From an uncultured Clostridia bacterium (GTDB lineage: Bacteria > Bacillota > Clostridia > TANB77 > CAG-465): a DNA stretch of 15,293 nt. Under the pieces are notes generated by a model. The model made no database searches. It was not told the origin of the DNA and worked only from the letters and a program-made list of their open reading frames with translations. Below, piece by piece: positions 13,845-15,293 of the stretch (its first letter is position 1; the number at the start of each line of letters is the position of its first letter). The stretch covers positions 1 to 15,293 of the forward strand of contig CAOYAN010000032.1 in NCBI GenBank assembly GCA_948562205.1, read 5' to 3'. A program made the position numbers and the translations under genes.

Positions 13845-14879
13845 ATGGATGATTTAAGAGTTGTAATAGATGCAGGACATGGAGGAAGTGATCCTGGAGC
13901 TGTAGCAAATGGTGTAAATGAAAAAGATTTAACACTTAAGATTTCTGAATATATGTATAATAAATTTCTAGAAGCTGGTATTCCTGCTACACTTACACGT
14001 ACTACTGATGAAACTCTTTCTCCAACAGAAAGGGTAAGAAGAATTTTAGATGCTTATGGAGATAGTCCAAATGTAATTGTAATATCAAATCATATAAATT
14101 CAACTGCAAGTGATGTAGGACCTGAGGGAGCAGAAGTAATATATGCATTAAGAAATGATGATACTCTAGCTCAAAATATATTAAACGAACTAGGAAACGC
14201 TGGTCAAATTAAAAGAACTATATATCAAAGAAGACTACCTAATGACCCATCAAAAGATTATTATTTTATACATAGGAATACTGGTACAACACAACCAGTT
14301 ATAGTTGAATATGGATATATAAACAATCCAGAAGATTTAAATAGAATTCAGCAAAATTACAGAGCATATGTAGATGGTGTTATAAAAGCTGTTCTTGAAA
14401 CTTTTGAAGCCGAAAATAAAGGTGATAAAATTGTATATACTGTAAGACCTGGCGATACATTATGGACTATTGCTCAAAGGTATAATACAACAGTAAATGC
14501 GATAAAAATATTAAATAACCTAACTAGTGATTTCTTAAGAGTCGGACAAAAATTAAATATACCTGCAAGACTTGTAGAAACACCTACAACAGATGTAATA
14601 ACTTATACTGTAAATTATGGCGATACTTTATGGAATATAGCACAAAGATATAACACAAGTGTAGAAGCTATAATGAAACTTAATCGTTTACCAAACGATA
14701 TGATTTCAGTTGGGCAAACTCTACTTATACCATCTAATGGTGTATACTATGTAGTACGTCCAGGAGATACTTTATGGAGAATTGCTCACTACTATCATAC
14801 TACAGTAAATGCTATAAAAAATGCAAATGGACTCGTTTCAGATATGATATATGTAGGTCAAATTTTAAAAATTATGTAA
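13845..14879 (+). CDS. N-acetylmuramoyl-L-alanine amidase (amidase_3) with three LysM repeats
   Basis: A zinc amidase that cuts the bond between MurNAc and the stem peptide of peptidoglycan. The amidase_3 domain (about 3-188) has the zinc ligands H12 (DAGHGG), E26 (NEKD) and H83 (SNHIN) and the catalytic E155 (VEYGYINN). Three LysM repeats bind the glycan: about 197-239, 253-296 and 301-343, each with the (N/R)xGDTLW(T/N/R)IA core and a variant of the closing VGQxLxI. There is no signal peptide: the enzyme fold begins at residue 4. Export by holin, lysis of the mother cell (as for CwlC-type sporulation amidases) or an origin as a phage endolysin could explain this. ATG with AAGGAGGG 6 nt upstream. 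It diverges from the GH18 gene. No phage genes are nearby. Confidence 0.93.
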   Translation: MDDLRVVIDAGHGGSDPGAVANGVNEKDLTLKISEYMYNKFLEAGIPATLTRTTDETLSPTERVRRILDAYGDSPNVIVISNHINSTASDVGPEGAEVIYALRNDDTLAQNILNELGNAGQIKRTIYQRRLPNDPSKDYYFIHRNTGTTQPVIVEYGYINNPEDLNRIQQNYRAYVDGVIKAVLETFEAENKGDKIVYTVRPGDTLWTIAQRYNTTVNAIKILNNLTSDFLRVGQKLNIPARLVETPTTDVITYTVNYGDTLWNIAQRYNTSVEAIMKLNRLPNDMISVGQTLLIPSNGVYYVVRPGDTLWRIAHYYHTTVNAIKNANGLVSDMIYVGQILKIM

Positions 14880-14904
14880 AAATTATCAATTTAAAATATA
14901 TAAA

Positions 14905-14946
14905 AAAGTCATTGAATTTACGAGTATTTTCAATGACTTTATTTTT
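14905..14946. terminator. Bidirectional terminator between amidase and Rpn genes
   Basis: A perfect 12-bp stem (14905-14916 with 14929-14940) closes a 12-nt loop. T-rich runs follow on both strands: ATTTTTA on plus and TTTTTT on minus. It lies 25 bp after the amidase stop and 8 bp after the Rpn stop. Confidence 0.85.
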
Positions 14947-14953
14947 AATAGAA

Positions 14954-15293
14954 CTAATTATTATTTATTTTTTGAATTTCTTCTTTTGTTAACCCAGTGA
15001 CTTTTGATATAAAGTCAATACTAGCTTTTTCTTTTAACATAGCTTTTACTATTTCAATTTTTCCCTTTTCTATTCCTTTTTCTATTCCTTTTTCCTCACC
15101 TATTCTAATACCATGCTCTCTTGCTGAAGTAATATCTTTTTTATACTTTTCTCTAAGCTCTGCCTTTCTTCTTTCTGCTGCATCTCCTGACAAATACTCT
15201 AATTCTTCATTTGCCTTTTTTACTTTCTCATTTCTCTTCATTACTTCACCAATCCTTTTTTCATCTTTACTATCTATAAATGCTAGCCAATCT
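14954..15293 (-). CDS. Rpn-family recombination-promoting nuclease / putative transposase, C-terminal part
   Basis: The frame stays open to the right edge of the window, so this is the 3' part of a larger gene, with 112 codons visible. An ATG at 15241 is internal: upstream codons read WLAFIDSKDEKRIGEVM, continuous with the family. The block ALEELEYLSGD/ERRKAELREK-like (here ANEELEYLSGDAAERRKAE) is typical of Rpn or PD-(D/E)XK nuclease transposase proteins. A GIEKG repeat (two full units from a 12-bp DNA repeat at 15070-15093) follows, and a small C-terminal helical module (FISKVTGLTKEEIQKI) ends the protein. The catalytic PD-(D/E)XK part would lie outside the window and cannot be judged. Such genes are commonly mobile or multicopy. 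Confidence 0.85.
   Translation of the reverse strand, partial: DWLAFIDSKDEKRIGEVMKRNEKVKKANEELEYLSGDAAERRKAELREKYKKDITSAREHGIRIGEEKGIEKGIEKGKIEIVKAMLKEKASIDFISKVTGLTKEEIQKINNN
15070..15093. repeat. Two tandem 12-bp units in the Rpn gene
   Basis: CTATTCCTTTTT occurs twice head to tail, with a third partial copy to the left. In the Rpn frame it encodes the EKGI repeat. Copy number of such repeats tends to vary by slippage and stays in frame because the unit is a multiple of three. Confidence 0.6.

Noticed and set aside
14774..14992. 72-codon plus-strand frame overlapping the amidase 3' end
   Set aside because: Out of frame with the third LysM repeat, runs through the terminator and has no ribosome site.
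1..15293. CRISPR array, tRNA, rRNA, complete insertion sequence or prophage
   Set aside because: No regularly spaced repeats, no cloverleaf or rRNA-like GC-rich stretch, and no intact transposase or phage structural gene were seen.

Overview
The window comes from a low-GC, endospore-forming member of the Clostridia. The evidence is the very AT-rich DNA, the strong GGAGG-type ribosome binding sites, the frequent GTG and TTG starts, and a complete spoIIIA operon. I cannot name a genus.

Layout. Bases 1-239 are non-coding: an imperfect inverted repeat at 48-84 (perhaps the tail of a mobile element) and then a clear vegetative promoter at 165-193. This drives a 108-residue orphan gene (240-566, +). 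A hairpin terminator (578-620) separates it from the spoIIIA operon, which runs leftward on the minus strand in the canonical order AA, AB, AC, AD, AE, AF, AG, AH (5439 down to 612). All eight genes look intact. SpoIIIAA is the ATPase, AB-AG form the membrane part and ring, and AH is the mother-cell half of the SpoIIQ-SpoIIIAH channel between mother cell and forespore. On the plus strand at 5652-5870 lies a small DUF4190-like membrane protein with no ATG, GTG or TTG start. It either starts at an AUU behind a strong Shine-Dalgarno or has lost its start through a one-base shift.

Next, on the minus strand, is a 776-residue repeat-rich surface protein (5977-8307): N-terminal membrane/signal segment, three diverged cysteine-pair modules, an InlB B-repeat, a Cna-B-like domain and a degenerate sorting tail. 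Its promoter (8347-8355, extended -10) has a 22-bp-period direct repeat just upstream, the layout expected for a LytTR-type response regulator. Further right are a SWIM-SNF2 helicase (8663-11950) and a GH18 glycosidase with a stress-type N-terminal domain and SH3b domain (11986-13653). These two probably form one operon read from a sigma-A promoter at 13675-13703.

Divergent from that operon is an amidase_3 cell-wall hydrolase with three LysM repeats and no signal peptide (13845-14879, +). A bidirectional terminator at 14905-14946 separates it from the 3' part of an Rpn-family nuclease gene (14954 to beyond 15293, -).

Themes. Three units deal with spore formation or the cell envelope (spoIIIA, the GH18 protein, the LysM amidase) and one with the cell surface, while the orphan, the DUF4190 gene and the Rpn gene look like accessory DNA. 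I see no CRISPR array, tRNA, rRNA or complete insertion sequence. I did not find a clearly new multi-gene system. The most unusual items are the AUU-start/frameshift gene and the surface protein with its putative LytTR operator.
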